Below are positions 42,708 to 50,977 of a DNA stretch of 64,000 nucleotides, piece after piece. The DNA is taken from the NCBI RefSeq assembly GCF_019977275.1, contig NZ_AP024650.1, positions 2,046,001-2,110,000 of the forward strand, written 5' to 3'. Position 1 is the first letter of the stretch. Each line of letters starts with the position of its first letter. The translations under genes were made by a program, and so were the position numbers. The DNA comes from Arthrobacter sp. StoSoilB19 (lineage in GTDB: Bacteria > Actinomycetota > Actinomycetes > Actinomycetales > Micrococcaceae). Below the pieces are notes generated by a model. It searched no databases and was not told where the DNA came from. It worked only from the letters and a program-made list of their open reading frames with translations.

Positions 42708-42728
42708 AACGGTTTGGGGGAAAACGTT
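42708..42728. promoter_or_regulatory. Second imperfect palindrome in the same region
   Basis: AACGGTTT and AAAACGTT flank GGGGG; arms differ at one position. Possibly a second operator or part of the binding-protein promoter. Confidence 0.35.
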
Positions 42729-42779
42729 ATCCAGCGACGTGCGCCCGCGTCCCGGGGCGCGCCGGTCAGCCCCCTGGGG

Positions 42780-42785
42780 TACAGT
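42780..42785 (+). promoter_or_regulatory. Candidate -10 (TACAGT) of terC
   Basis: Places the transcript start at about 42792, where the riboswitch begins. Confidence 0.45.
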
Positions 42786-42790
42786 TAATG

Positions 42791-42910
42791 GCACGTAGGG
42801 GAGTATCCCAAGCGCTACGATCGTCAACACGCAGGGCACAGTTGCCCTGCCGGGCGTAGCGGGCCGCCGCATCAGCACCAAGTGCACAGGCAGGCCGGAG
42901 AGACTTACAC
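42791..42910 (+). ncRNA. yybP-ykoY manganese riboswitch upstream of terC
   Basis: The conserved segments are in order: GTAGGGGAGTATCCC, CGATCGTCAACACG, a variable hairpin (GCAGGGCACAGTTGCCCTGC), CGGGCGTAGCGGGCCG, and GGCCGGAGAGACTTACACC. These match the yybP-ykoY class, which binds Mn2+ and commonly controls TerC-type exporters. The switch ends about 30 nt before the terC GTG; control of translation or termination cannot be told. Confidence 0.85.
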
Positions 42911-42941
42911 CATTTTTGTGTACCCTGCGAAAGGCTTCCCT

Positions 42942-43970
42942 GTGCTTGATTTGCCTGTTTGGTTCGAGGTCGGCTCATTTGTCGTCCTTGGCCTGATTCT
43001 CCTGATCGATCTCCTCCTGGTGGTCCGGCGGCCGCACGAGCCGTCCATGAAGGAAGCCGGTCTGTGGGTAGCCTTCTATGTCAGCCTCGCCCTGGCCTTT
43101 GCCGGTGCCATGTTCGCTTTCACGGGTGCCGAGTTCGGCAGCCAGTTCGTGGCCGGCTGGGTCACCGAATACAGCCTCAGCATCGACAACCTGTTCGTGT
43201 TCATCATCATCATGGCCAGGTTCTCCGTGCCCCGGAAGTACCAGCAGGAAGTGCTGATGGTGGGCATCATCATCGCGCTGGTCCTGCGAGGCATCTTCAT
43301 CATGCTGGGCGCCATCGTCATCGAACAGTTCAGCTGGGTGTTCTACATCTTTGGCGCATTCCTGCTGTGGACGGCCTGGAAGCAGGCCCAGGACGAGGGC
43401 GAAGAGGAAGAAGACCGGGAAAACCCGCTGATTGCCAGGATCCGCAAGGTCATCCCCATGTCCGAGAAGTTCGACGGGGGCAAGCTGCGGACCACGGTGA
43501 ACGGCAAGAAGGTGTTCACCCCCATGGTGATCGTCTTCATCACCATCGGCCTCACGGACCTGCTGTTCGCGGTTGACTCCATTCCCGCCATCTTCGGCCT
43601 GACCCAGAGCCCTTTCATTGTCTTCACGGCCAACCTTTTCGCCCTCATGGGACTGCGGCAGCTGTACTTCCTGCTCGGTGGCCTGATGAACCGGCTCATC
43701 TACCTGAAGCACGCACTGTCCTTCATCCTCGCGTTCATCGGCGTCAAGCTGGTCCTGCACGCCATGCACGTGAACGAGCTGCCCTTCATCAACGGTGGAC
43801 ACCACATCGAATGGGCGCCGGAGATTCCCACGTTCGTCTCCCTTGCCGTCATTGTGGGCACCATCATCATCGCCGTGGTCGCCAGCCTGGTCAGCTCCAA
43901 GGCGCAGGCTGCCAAGATGGATCCCCGGCTTGAGGAAGACGTTCGCAGGAGCCACAGCGACGTCGACTAG
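42942..43970 (+). CDS. TerC-family membrane protein (probable metal exporter)
   Basis: 342 aa with about nine transmembrane helices. The two TerC signature acidic sites are EYSLSIDNLFVFIIIM and DLLFAVDSIPAIFG. An acidic cytosolic loop (DEGEEEEDREN) lies in the middle. TerC proteins export Mn2+ (and related metals) and are named for tellurite resistance. GTG start with AAAGG 7 nt upstream. The upstream yybP-ykoY riboswitch supports a role in manganese homeostasis directly. Confidence 0.94.
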   Translation: MLDLPVWFEVGSFVVLGLILLIDLLLVVRRPHEPSMKEAGLWVAFYVSLALAFAGAMFAFTGAEFGSQFVAGWVTEYSLSIDNLFVFIIIMARFSVPRKYQQEVLMVGIIIALVLRGIFIMLGAIVIEQFSWVFYIFGAFLLWTAWKQAQDEGEEEEDRENPLIARIRKVIPMSEKFDGGKLRTTVNGKKVFTPMVIVFITIGLTDLLFAVDSIPAIFGLTQSPFIVFTANLFALMGLRQLYFLLGGLMNRLIYLKHALSFILAFIGVKLVLHAMHVNELPFINGGHHIEWAPEIPTFVSLAVIVGTIIIAVVASLVSSKAQAAKMDPRLEEDVRRSHSDVD

Positions 43971-43992
43971 GCGCCCCCGCCCGCTCAAATCC

Positions 43993-44028
43993 GCCGGATC
44001 CCGGCCGCACGCGCGGCCGGGATCCGGC
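43993..44028 (+). terminator. Strong intrinsic terminator after terC
   Basis: Two 16-bp perfectly complementary arms (43993-44008; 44013-44028) around ACGC, followed by ATTTAACCC. Confidence 0.8.
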
Positions 44029-44086
44029 ATTTAACCCTTCCTGAGGCAGCGGGCAAAAACCCCTGTGGCGTGCGCCGCGCCGGGAC

Positions 44087-44092
44087 TATGCT
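44087..44092 (+). promoter_or_regulatory. Candidate -10 (TATGCT) of the MFS gene
   Basis: TANNNT hexamer 6 nt before the ATG at 44099. Confidence 0.45.
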
Positions 44093-44098
44093 CTGAAC

Positions 44099-45505
44099 AT
44101 GGCCCGCACACTTGTGATGGAGCAGGACGTGCGCCACGTGCAGCGGCGCACTGTTGTGCTCTTGAGCGTGGCCCAGGTATTCAGTGGACTTGGGACGGGA
44201 TCAACCGTCTCCATAGGCTCAATCCTGGCCGTGGAACTCTCCGGTTCCAGCGCCTGGGCGGGTGCCGTTGCCACGGTGATGACCCTCGGGGCCGCGGCCG
44301 CGGCACTGCCGCTGGCATCGCTGGCGGAACGGCGCGGACGCCGGGCCGGGCAGGTGGCCGGTCTCTCGGCCGCTTTGGCAGGCGCCGTGCTGATGGTGCT
44401 GGCCGTTGTCTCCGGACTCTTCGTCCTGCTGCTGCTTGGATCGGCAGGCATAGGGGTGGGCACGGCCGCGAGCCTGCAGGCAAGGTTTGCCGCCGTCGAT
44501 CTCGCTCCTGCCGAACACCGCGGGCGGGCGCTGTCCACCGTGGTCTGGGCCGTGACTGTCGGCGCCGTTGCCGGACCCAACCTGATCCAGCCGGGCACAG
44601 CCGTGGGGGCAGCATTGGGCCTGCCTCCGGTTGCTGGTCCTTTTGTGATTTCCGGGGCCGGGCTCCTCATTGCCACTGTAATCCTGTTCGCAGGCCTTCG
44701 CCCCGACCCCTTGCTGCTGGCACGCCAACGTGCGGCCGCCGGCCCTGGTGGAGCCGTTCCGCCGTCAGCGGCAGCGCGAACCGGGGTCGCTGCCGCCGCC
44801 CCCTCGCAAGCCCCTCCCATGGACGCCCCACCCACTGTCTCCGCGGCCGCCGCAGCTGCCTCCCCGGGTTCGCTCAGCCGGGGGCTTCGTGCCATCCGTG
44901 GATCGCGGACAGCACTGCTGGCGGTGACGGGCGTCGTGGCAGCCCACGCGGTGATGGTCGGCGTGATGTCGATGACGCCGCTGCACCTCCAGCACCTCGT
45001 GGAGGGACCCGGTCCGCACGCCGGGCACGTTGCCGAGGGGGACGTGCTGGTCATCATAGGCTTCACCATCTCACTTCACATCGCCGGGATGTTTGCGCTC
45101 TCCCCGGTCATGGGCTGGCTGACCGACAGGGCGGGCAGGATGGAGACCATCATGATCGGCTTCACGCTGCTGATCGCGGCGGTGGCCGTTGCCGGGTTCG
45201 GCCAGTCCTCAACCGCCGCGGTGGCCACCGGGCTGGTCCTGCTGGGCATGGGCTGGTCTGCGGCCACGATTTCCGGCTCCACGCTCCTGGCGGAAAGCGT
45301 GGGGCAGGAAGCCCGGGTGGCGGTCCAGGGTGTCTCCGACATGCTGATGGGGGCCGCGGGGGCTCTGGGCGGCGCGGTGTCGGGACTTGTCCTGGGTGTT
45401 GCCGGCTACCTGGGCCTGAACCTTCTGGGCGGGACCATCGGGGCGGCCGTCCTGGCCGCAGCGGTGGCCACGCGCCTGTCACACCGCCGGTCAGCGGCCG
45501 CCTGA
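44099..45505 (+). CDS. MFS transporter
   Basis: 468 aa with about twelve transmembrane helices. The first-half MFS loop motif appears as ASLAERRGRRAG between helices 2 and 3; the second half has GWLTDRAGRMETI. A long Ala/Pro-rich cytosolic loop (about 218-260) separates the halves. Probably an exporter; substrate unknown. ATG start with a leaderless-type -10. The 3' end overlaps the convergent peptidase gene by 15 bp. Frames in other registers across this Gly/Ala-rich gene are spurious. Confidence 0.9.
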   Translation: MARTLVMEQDVRHVQRRTVVLLSVAQVFSGLGTGSTVSIGSILAVELSGSSAWAGAVATVMTLGAAAAALPLASLAERRGRRAGQVAGLSAALAGAVLMVLAVVSGLFVLLLLGSAGIGVGTAASLQARFAAVDLAPAEHRGRALSTVVWAVTVGAVAGPNLIQPGTAVGAALGLPPVAGPFVISGAGLLIATVILFAGLRPDPLLLARQRAAAGPGGAVPPSAAARTGVAAAAPSQAPPMDAPPTVSAAAAAASPGSLSRGLRAIRGSRTALLAVTGVVAAHAVMVGVMSMTPLHLQHLVEGPGPHAGHVAEGDVLVIIGFTISLHIAGMFALSPVMGWLTDRAGRMETIMIGFTLLIAAVAVAGFGQSSTAAVATGLVLLGMGWSAATISGSTLLAESVGQEARVAVQGVSDMLMGAAGALGGAVSGLVLGVAGYLGLNLLGGTIGAAVLAAAVATRLSHRRSAAA

Positions 45506-46858
45506 CCGCACCATGCCCAGCAAGCGGGCAAAAATCCGCTCACCGTCGTCGGCGATTCCGTCGTGATGGAAGTCCGCCGTCTCCCAGACCTGCAGCCCGC
45601 GCACCGCAGCGGCGGTCCGCAGCGAAAGCTCCCGGTCCACGTAGATGTCGTCCGAGTAGACTGCCGCAGCCACGGGAACAGTATTGCGGGCCAGTACCCG
45701 CGCGTCGTACAGCGGCTTCCAGTCCTGTTTGCCGGCCAGCAGTTCCGCCACTTCCCGCAGTGGCCGGAGGGCAGGGTCCTGCTCGAAGTACCACGGATAC
45801 ACCATCTCCCCGGTGAGCAGCAGCGGGTCGGCATCCGGCCGGAACCAGGGGTTTTCGCCGAGCATCCGCCACGCTGACCAATCGGTGGCCTGGCCCTGGC
45901 CATAGATGGATTCGTGCATCAGCGCGTACAGCGGGTTGGACCGGCGGGAGATGACGCCTTGGAGCTGCTCCAGGAACGCGTCGGACAGGCGCGGTCCGGC
46001 CGCCGTGTCCACAAAGGCGTCCTCGAGCAGGTAGTGGAGGCTGTCCACGCGCGTGTTGCCGCCCAGGAACGCCCCCGCCATCTGGAACCGCTCCACGGTG
46101 AGGGGGCCGCCGTCGGGCAGGAACTCCGGCGTGGAGCGCAGGTGGCGGGCAATCCGCTTCACAACGTTCCTGTCCTCGGGATACCAGCGGAAGTACTCGT
46201 CATTGCGGGCCGCAACCCGCTGGTACGTGGCCCGGTACACGTCGTCCGCGGAACCGGTGAGCGGGGCAAGGCCGCCGGTTACCAGCACCTCGCGCAGGCC
46301 CGCAGGTGCGAAGGACAGGTAGGTAAGCGCGCAGAAGCCCCCGTAGCTCTGGCCGTAAATCGTCCAGGGCGGTGATTCCAGGGCGTGGCGGATCAACTCC
46401 GCGTCCGCCACGATCGAGTCCGCCCTGAAGTGCTCCAGGTAGGCCGCCTGCTCCGCCGCGCTTCCGCGGCCGGGCAGGGTGTTCCGGTCAATGGGCGAGG
46501 AGAGGCCCGTGCCGCGCTGGTCAAGCATCAGGATGCGGAAGTCCTGCGCCGCGGCTTTGCTCCAGCCACCCAGGGAACCCCACCTGTTGCCGCGGCCGCC
46601 CGGGCCGCCCTGCAGGAAGAGGAGCCACGGCAGCCGCGCGGCGGCTTCTTCGCTGTGCGCAGCAGACACGTACTCCCGGGCGAAAACCGTGATGGTTTCG
46701 CCGCGAGGCTGGCCGCCGGCCACGGCATGATCCTCCGAAGCAAAATGGTCCAGCGGGACTGTGAAGTAGTGCTCCACCGTGCGCATGCCACGGAATTCAT
46801 GCCGGGCCTTGACGTCATGCCCGACGGCGGTCGCCTGGACCCGGCGCGCGTCAGCCAC
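45491..46858 (-). CDS. S33-family alpha/beta hydrolase (proline iminopeptidase-like)
   Basis: 455 aa. Oxyanion motif QGGPGG at 83-88, nucleophile elbow GQSYGG with Ser171, and a likely catalytic His in ADFHHDGI near the C-terminus. Length and motifs match proline iminopeptidase/tripeptidyl aminopeptidase relatives of peptidase family S33. No signal peptide, so cytosolic. The GTG at 46858 overlaps the GNAT stop by 8 bp; a later ATG at the EFRGM position is possible if the N-terminus is shorter. Confidence 0.9.
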   Translation of the reverse strand: MADARRVQATAVGHDVKARHEFRGMRTVEHYFTVPLDHFASEDHAVAGGQPRGETITVFAREYVSAAHSEEAAARLPWLLFLQGGPGGRGNRWGSLGGWSKAAAQDFRILMLDQRGTGLSSPIDRNTLPGRGSAAEQAAYLEHFRADSIVADAELIRHALESPPWTIYGQSYGGFCALTYLSFAPAGLREVLVTGGLAPLTGSADDVYRATYQRVAARNDEYFRWYPEDRNVVKRIARHLRSTPEFLPDGGPLTVERFQMAGAFLGGNTRVDSLHYLLEDAFVDTAAGPRLSDAFLEQLQGVISRRSNPLYALMHESIYGQGQATDWSAWRMLGENPWFRPDADPLLLTGEMVYPWYFEQDPALRPLREVAELLAGKQDWKPLYDARVLARNTVPVAAAVYSDDIYVDRELSLRTAAAVRGLQVWETADFHHDGIADDGERIFARLLGMVRSGGR

Positions 46859-47366
46859 GGGCAGAAGCGGGAAGGGAGTCGCGGGACGTGGCCCGGCCGA
46901 ACCGGTCCAGTGATTCGCCGGTCAGCCTGAAGGTGGACCAGCCGTCCATGGGGCGCGCACCCAGGCGGCGGTAAAAGTTGATGGAGGGCTCGTTCCAGTC
47001 CAACACGCGACATTCCACCCGTGCGTAGCCATTCTCGACCGCGATCGCCGCAAGGTGCTGCAGCAGCGCCTTGCCGTGGCCTTCGCCCCGGGCTTCAGGG
47101 CTGACGTAAAGGTCCTCCAGGTAGATCCCGTGAACGCCCTCCCAGGTGGAGTAGTTCAGGAACCACAGCGCGAAGCCCTGCACCTCGCCCGCCGCGTTTT
47201 CGGCCATGGCCGCGAATACGCGGGGGTTGTCGCCGAAGAGCACCTGTTCCAGGCGCTCGGGCGTGTTCCGGACGGCGTCGGGTTCCTTCTCGTAATGGGC
47301 CAGTTCATGGATCATTCGGAGGATGGCGGGCACGTCGTGGCGGGTTGCGGGGCGGATTGCACTCAT
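46851..47366 (-). CDS. GNAT N-acetyltransferase (diamine acetyltransferase-like)
   Basis: 171 aa: IRPATRHDVPAILRMIHELAHYEKEPD at the N-terminus, EDLYVSPEARGEGHGKALLQHLAAIA (acetyl-CoA loop), CRVLDWNEPSINFYRRLGARPMDGW. This is the spermidine/spermine acetyltransferase-like subgroup. Minus-strand ATG with TAAGCT 6 nt upstream, suggesting a leaderless transcript covering this gene and the overlapping peptidase gene. Confidence 0.88.
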   Translation of the reverse strand: MSAIRPATRHDVPAILRMIHELAHYEKEPDAVRNTPERLEQVLFGDNPRVFAAMAENAAGEVQGFALWFLNYSTWEGVHGIYLEDLYVSPEARGEGHGKALLQHLAAIAVENGYARVECRVLDWNEPSINFYRRLGARPMDGWSTFRLTGESLDRFGRATSRDSLPASARG

Positions 47367-47372
47367 TCTCCG

Positions 47373-47378
47373 AGCTTA
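47373..47378 (-). promoter_or_regulatory. Candidate -10 (TAAGCT) of the GNAT-peptidase pair
   Basis: Minus-strand TANNNT hexamer 6 nt before the ATG at 47366. Confidence 0.4.
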
Positions 47379-47416
47379 CCGCCGGCGCCGGGACGGCTGC
47401 CCCGGCCAGGTCGGTG

Positions 47417-49960
47417 TCAGAGCCGGTTAACCTCCGTCACCTTGACCACCGCTGTCCCGGTGGCATTCGAGCCCGCAAGATCCACCTCGGCGGAGATCCC
47501 CCAGTCGTGGTTGCCCGCCGGGTCATCGAAGATCTGGCGCACCTTCCACGTTCCGGGTTCCTCGGTGATCATGAGCAGGCCCGGACCGCGGGCGTCGGGC
47601 CCGGTCCCGATGTCATCGTGTTCGTCGAAGTAGTCGTCCAGCGCGTCTTCCCAGCGTTCGGCACCCCACCCGGAACCGCCGTCGAGCTCGCCCAACGCCG
47701 TGGCGTCCTCGTCAGCGAACAGTTCCACCCGCCGGAACATCTCGTTGCGCACCATCACCCGGAAAGCGCGGATGTTGGAGGTGAGCGACGGCGGCGGGGG
47801 AGGCGGCGCGTCATGCGGCGTCGGCGCCGCCCCGGAGGCCAGCTCCTCCCATTCGTCCAGGAGGCTGGAGTCCACCTGCCGCACCAGCTCACCCAGCCAG
47901 GCGGTCAGGTCTTCCAGGTCCTCGCGAAGCATGTCCTGCGGAACAGTCTGGCGCAACGCCTTGAAGGCATCGGCAAGGTACCGCAGCACGATTCCTTCGG
48001 ACCGGGCCAGGCCGTAGAACTGGACGAATTCGCCAAAGTTCATCGCCCGCTGGTACATGTCGCGCACTACCGACTTGGGTGCAAGCTCAAAGTCGCCCAC
48101 CCACGGCGCGGCCTTCCGGTAGACCTCGAACGCCTCGCCCAGGATCTCCGCGAGCGGTTGGGGGTAGGTGACCTCGTCCAGCATGGCCATCCGCTGGTCG
48201 TAGTCGATGCCCTCAGCCTTCATGGCGGCCACCGCTTCGCCGCGCGCCTTCTTCTGCTGCGCCGACAGTATCTGCCGCGGTTTCTCCAGGGTCGCCTCGA
48301 TCACGGACACCACGTCCAGGGCGTACGACGGCGACTCCGGGTCAAGGAGCTCCAGTGCGGCAAGCGCAAAGGGGGAGAGCGGCTGGTTCAGCGCGAAGTT
48401 CGGCTGCAGATGGACGGTCAGCCGGACGGAACGGCCATCGGGGCCTTGCTCCTCCGGCGGGATGCGTTCGATCACTTCGGCGGCCAGCAGTTCCCGGTAA
48501 ATGCCCAGGGCCTTCTTCATCAGCCGCAGCTGGGAAGCGCGCGGCTCGTGGTTTTCGGTGAGCAGCCGCCGGGCCGCCGCGAACGGGTCGCCGGGCCGCT
48601 CCATCAGGTTCATCAACATGGCGTGCGTTACCGTGAAGCTGGACGTCAGCGGGTCCGGTACCGATTCCACCAACCGCTTGAACGTGGGCTCACCCCAGGA
48701 GACGAAGCCCTCGGGCGGCTTTTTCTTCACCACCTGGCGCAGCTTCTTCTGGTCATCGCCGAACTTGGCGGTGGCCTTGGCCATCGCCTTGACGTTCTCA
48801 GTCACGTGCTCGGGTGCCTGCACCACCACTGTCCCGGCGGTGTCGTAGCCCGCACGGCCTGCCCTGCCCGCAATCTGGTGGAACTCACGCGGGTTGAGCA
48901 GCCGGGTGCGGACGCCGTCGTACTTGCTCAAAGCCGTGAGCAGCACCGTCCGGATGGGGACGTTGATGCCCACGCCCAGGGTGTCCGTGCCGCAAATGAC
49001 CTTCAGCAGCCCCGCCTGCGCCAGCTGCTCCACCAGCCGCCGGTACTTGGGCAGCATCCCGGCGTGGTGCACACCGATCCCATGGCGGACCAGGCGGTTC
49101 AGCGTCTTCCCAAAGCCCGCGGCAAACCGGAAGTTGGCGATCAGCTCCGCGATTTTGTCCTTTTCCTCCCGGGTGCACACGTTGATGCTCATCAGGTTCT
49201 GGGCACGGTCGATCGCTTCGAGCTGGCTGAAGTGCACCACATAGACGGGCACCTGCCGGGTGGACAACAACTCCTCCAGCGTCTCGTGGACGGGTGTCTG
49301 GTGGTAGTAGTAGTGCAGCGGAATGGGCCGTTCGGCGGAACTGACGGTGGTGGTCGCACGTCCGGTCAGCGCCGTGAGCCCCTCCTCGAACCGGGTGACA
49401 TCGCCCAGGGTGGCGGACATCAGCAGGAACTGGGCCTGCGGAAGCTCCAGGAGGGGGACCTGCCAGGCCCAGCCGCGCTGCGGGTCGGAGTAGAAGTGGA
49501 ACTCGTCCATGATCACCGCACCGAGTTCGGCTGCGGCGCCTTCCCGGAGCGCGATGTTGGCCAGGATCTCGGCGGTGCAGCAGATGATGGGAGCATCCTG
49601 GTTCACCCCGGAGTCGCCGGTGATCATGCCCACGTTCTCTGCTCCGAAGATGTCGCAGAGCGCGAAGAATTTCTCGGACACCAGGGCTTTGATCGGTGCC
49701 GTGTAATAGCTTCGGCGGCCCTGGGCCATGGCCTGGAAGTGCGCCGCAATGGCCACCAGGGACTTCCCTGAGCCGGTGGGCGTGGCCAGGATGACGTTCG
49801 CCCCGGTTGCCAGCTCCATGATGGCCTCGTCCTGTGCCGGGTACAGCGACAGGCCCCGGCTTTCCGTCCACTCCACGAACCGGGTGTAAAGGGCGTCGGG
49901 GTCGACGGCGGCGGATGGGGCGGGGGCGGGCAGATCGATCAGCTGGTCAACGAGTTTCAT
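47417..49960 (-). CDS. Ski2-like DExH-box RNA helicase
   Basis: 847 aa. Walker A ATPTGSGKS at 59-67; motif II DEFH at 152-155 (unusual Phe); motif III MSATLGD; motif V GTDTLGVGINVPIRTV; motif VI QIAGRAGRAGYD. A long C-terminal region (about 450-847) lacks other recognised domains and carries a DUF3516-like pattern (LDEWEELASGAAP, FRRVELFADEDA). Actinobacterial helicases of this type are related to Ski2/Mtr4; the RNA target is unknown. The ATG at 49960 is preferred over a start 7 codons earlier. Confidence 0.92.
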   Translation of the reverse strand: MKLVDQLIDLPAPAPSAAVDPDALYTRFVEWTESRGLSLYPAQDEAIMELATGANVILATPTGSGKSLVAIAAHFQAMAQGRRSYYTAPIKALVSEKFFALCDIFGAENVGMITGDSGVNQDAPIICCTAEILANIALREGAAAELGAVIMDEFHFYSDPQRGWAWQVPLLELPQAQFLLMSATLGDVTRFEEGLTALTGRATTTVSSAERPIPLHYYYHQTPVHETLEELLSTRQVPVYVVHFSQLEAIDRAQNLMSINVCTREEKDKIAELIANFRFAAGFGKTLNRLVRHGIGVHHAGMLPKYRRLVEQLAQAGLLKVICGTDTLGVGINVPIRTVLLTALSKYDGVRTRLLNPREFHQIAGRAGRAGYDTAGTVVVQAPEHVTENVKAMAKATAKFGDDQKKLRQVVKKKPPEGFVSWGEPTFKRLVESVPDPLTSSFTVTHAMLMNLMERPGDPFAAARRLLTENHEPRASQLRLMKKALGIYRELLAAEVIERIPPEEQGPDGRSVRLTVHLQPNFALNQPLSPFALAALELLDPESPSYALDVVSVIEATLEKPRQILSAQQKKARGEAVAAMKAEGIDYDQRMAMLDEVTYPQPLAEILGEAFEVYRKAAPWVGDFELAPKSVVRDMYQRAMNFGEFVQFYGLARSEGIVLRYLADAFKALRQTVPQDMLREDLEDLTAWLGELVRQVDSSLLDEWEELASGAAPTPHDAPPPPPPSLTSNIRAFRVMVRNEMFRRVELFADEDATALGELDGGSGWGAERWEDALDDYFDEHDDIGTGPDARGPGLLMITEEPGTWKVRQIFDDPAGNHDWGISAEVDLAGSNATGTAVVKVTEVNRL

Positions 49961-50057
49961 TGACTTCAACCTTAGTGCCACGTTGCGGCCGGATCCGGAG
50001 TCCCTGGCGGGTTAGGCTACGCCTTGCCCGTGTGCGCGTCAGAAGCTGGAGAGATTC

Positions 50058-50837
50058 ATGAAGTGGGACCCCGCCAAGTATGTCCAGTTCGGCGACTACC
50101 GGAACCGGCCGTTCTTCGATCTCACGGCCCGGATCCATGCCGACCGGCCCAAGCACGTGGTCGACCTGGGCTGCGGGCCAGGGAACCTGACGGCAACCCT
50201 GGCTGACCGCTGGCCGGGCGCCCGGGTCCTGGGCCTGGATTCCTCCGCGGACATGCTGGCAAAGGCGTCGGCACTGGCGGAGGAGAAGCCCTCCCTTCGC
50301 TTTGAGCAGGCCGGCATCGAGGGCTGGATGCCCAGTCCGGAGACGGACGTTGTGGTCAGCAACGCCGCCCTGCAGTGGGTTCCGGGCCACCAGGACATGA
50401 TGCGCAAGTGGCTGGAAGTGCTCCGGCCGGGGGCCTGGTTCGCCCTGCAGGTACCCGGAAATTTCAACGCCCCCTCGCACTCCCTGATGCGGAACCTCGC
50501 GGGGTCGGACCGCTGGGCTGCAAAGCTGGACGGTGTGCTGCGGGGCGGGGAGGCAGTGGGGGAGCCGGAGGAATACCTGCGGATCCTGCTCGACGCCGGC
50601 TGCGCGGCGGATGCGTGGGAAACCACCTACCTGCAGGTCCTGCCGGGGCCGGACCCCGTGCTGGAATGGGTCCGGGGCACGGCACTGCGGCCTGTGATGG
50701 CCGCCCTGGGCGAGGAGGACGCCAGGAGCTTCGAGACCGAGTACGCGGCCTCTTTGCGGGACGCCTACCCCCGCGGGGTCCACGGCACCGTTTTGCCTTT
50801 CCGCCGCATCTTCGCAGTGGGCCGCAAGGCCGGCTAA
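50058..50837 (+). CDS. tam: Trans-aconitate 2-methyltransferase-like SAM enzyme
   Basis: 259 aa. Start motif MKWDPAKYVQFGDYRNRPFFDL, SAM-binding motif I VVDLGCGPGNLT at 34-45, then VVVSNAALQWVPGHQ and a Tam-type end (VHGTVLPFRRIFAVGRK). Tam methylates trans-aconitate, a by-product that inhibits the citrate cycle. ATG with GGAGAG upstream. Divergent from the helicase gene. Confidence 0.9.
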   Translation: MKWDPAKYVQFGDYRNRPFFDLTARIHADRPKHVVDLGCGPGNLTATLADRWPGARVLGLDSSADMLAKASALAEEKPSLRFEQAGIEGWMPSPETDVVVSNAALQWVPGHQDMMRKWLEVLRPGAWFALQVPGNFNAPSHSLMRNLAGSDRWAAKLDGVLRGGEAVGEPEEYLRILLDAGCAADAWETTYLQVLPGPDPVLEWVRGTALRPVMAALGEEDARSFETEYAASLRDAYPRGVHGTVLPFRRIFAVGRKAG

Positions 50838-50905
50838 CCGGTACCCGGCCAACGGGTTTTCCACGCCCGTCACAGGCTGTGACAGCAGTGAAAAGTGATC
50901 TGGCT

Positions 50906-50911
50906 TACAAT
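50906..50911 (+). promoter_or_regulatory. Candidate -10 (TACAAT) of the ABC exporter operon
   Basis: TACAAT 72 nt before the first exporter start; the -35 region (TGTGACA) is imperfectly spaced. Confidence 0.4.
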
Positions 50912-50977
50912 GGCGACTGTGGTTTAGGGGTCAAGCCGCTGGCCCCCTCTTCGGCCCATGCATTTACAGGGGGTATT

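Noticed and set aside
47345..49771. An 808-codon plus-strand frame antisense to the helicase gene
   Set aside because: Composition is that of a GC shadow (Arg/His/Leu/Val) without motifs; the minus-strand helicase motifs are complete.
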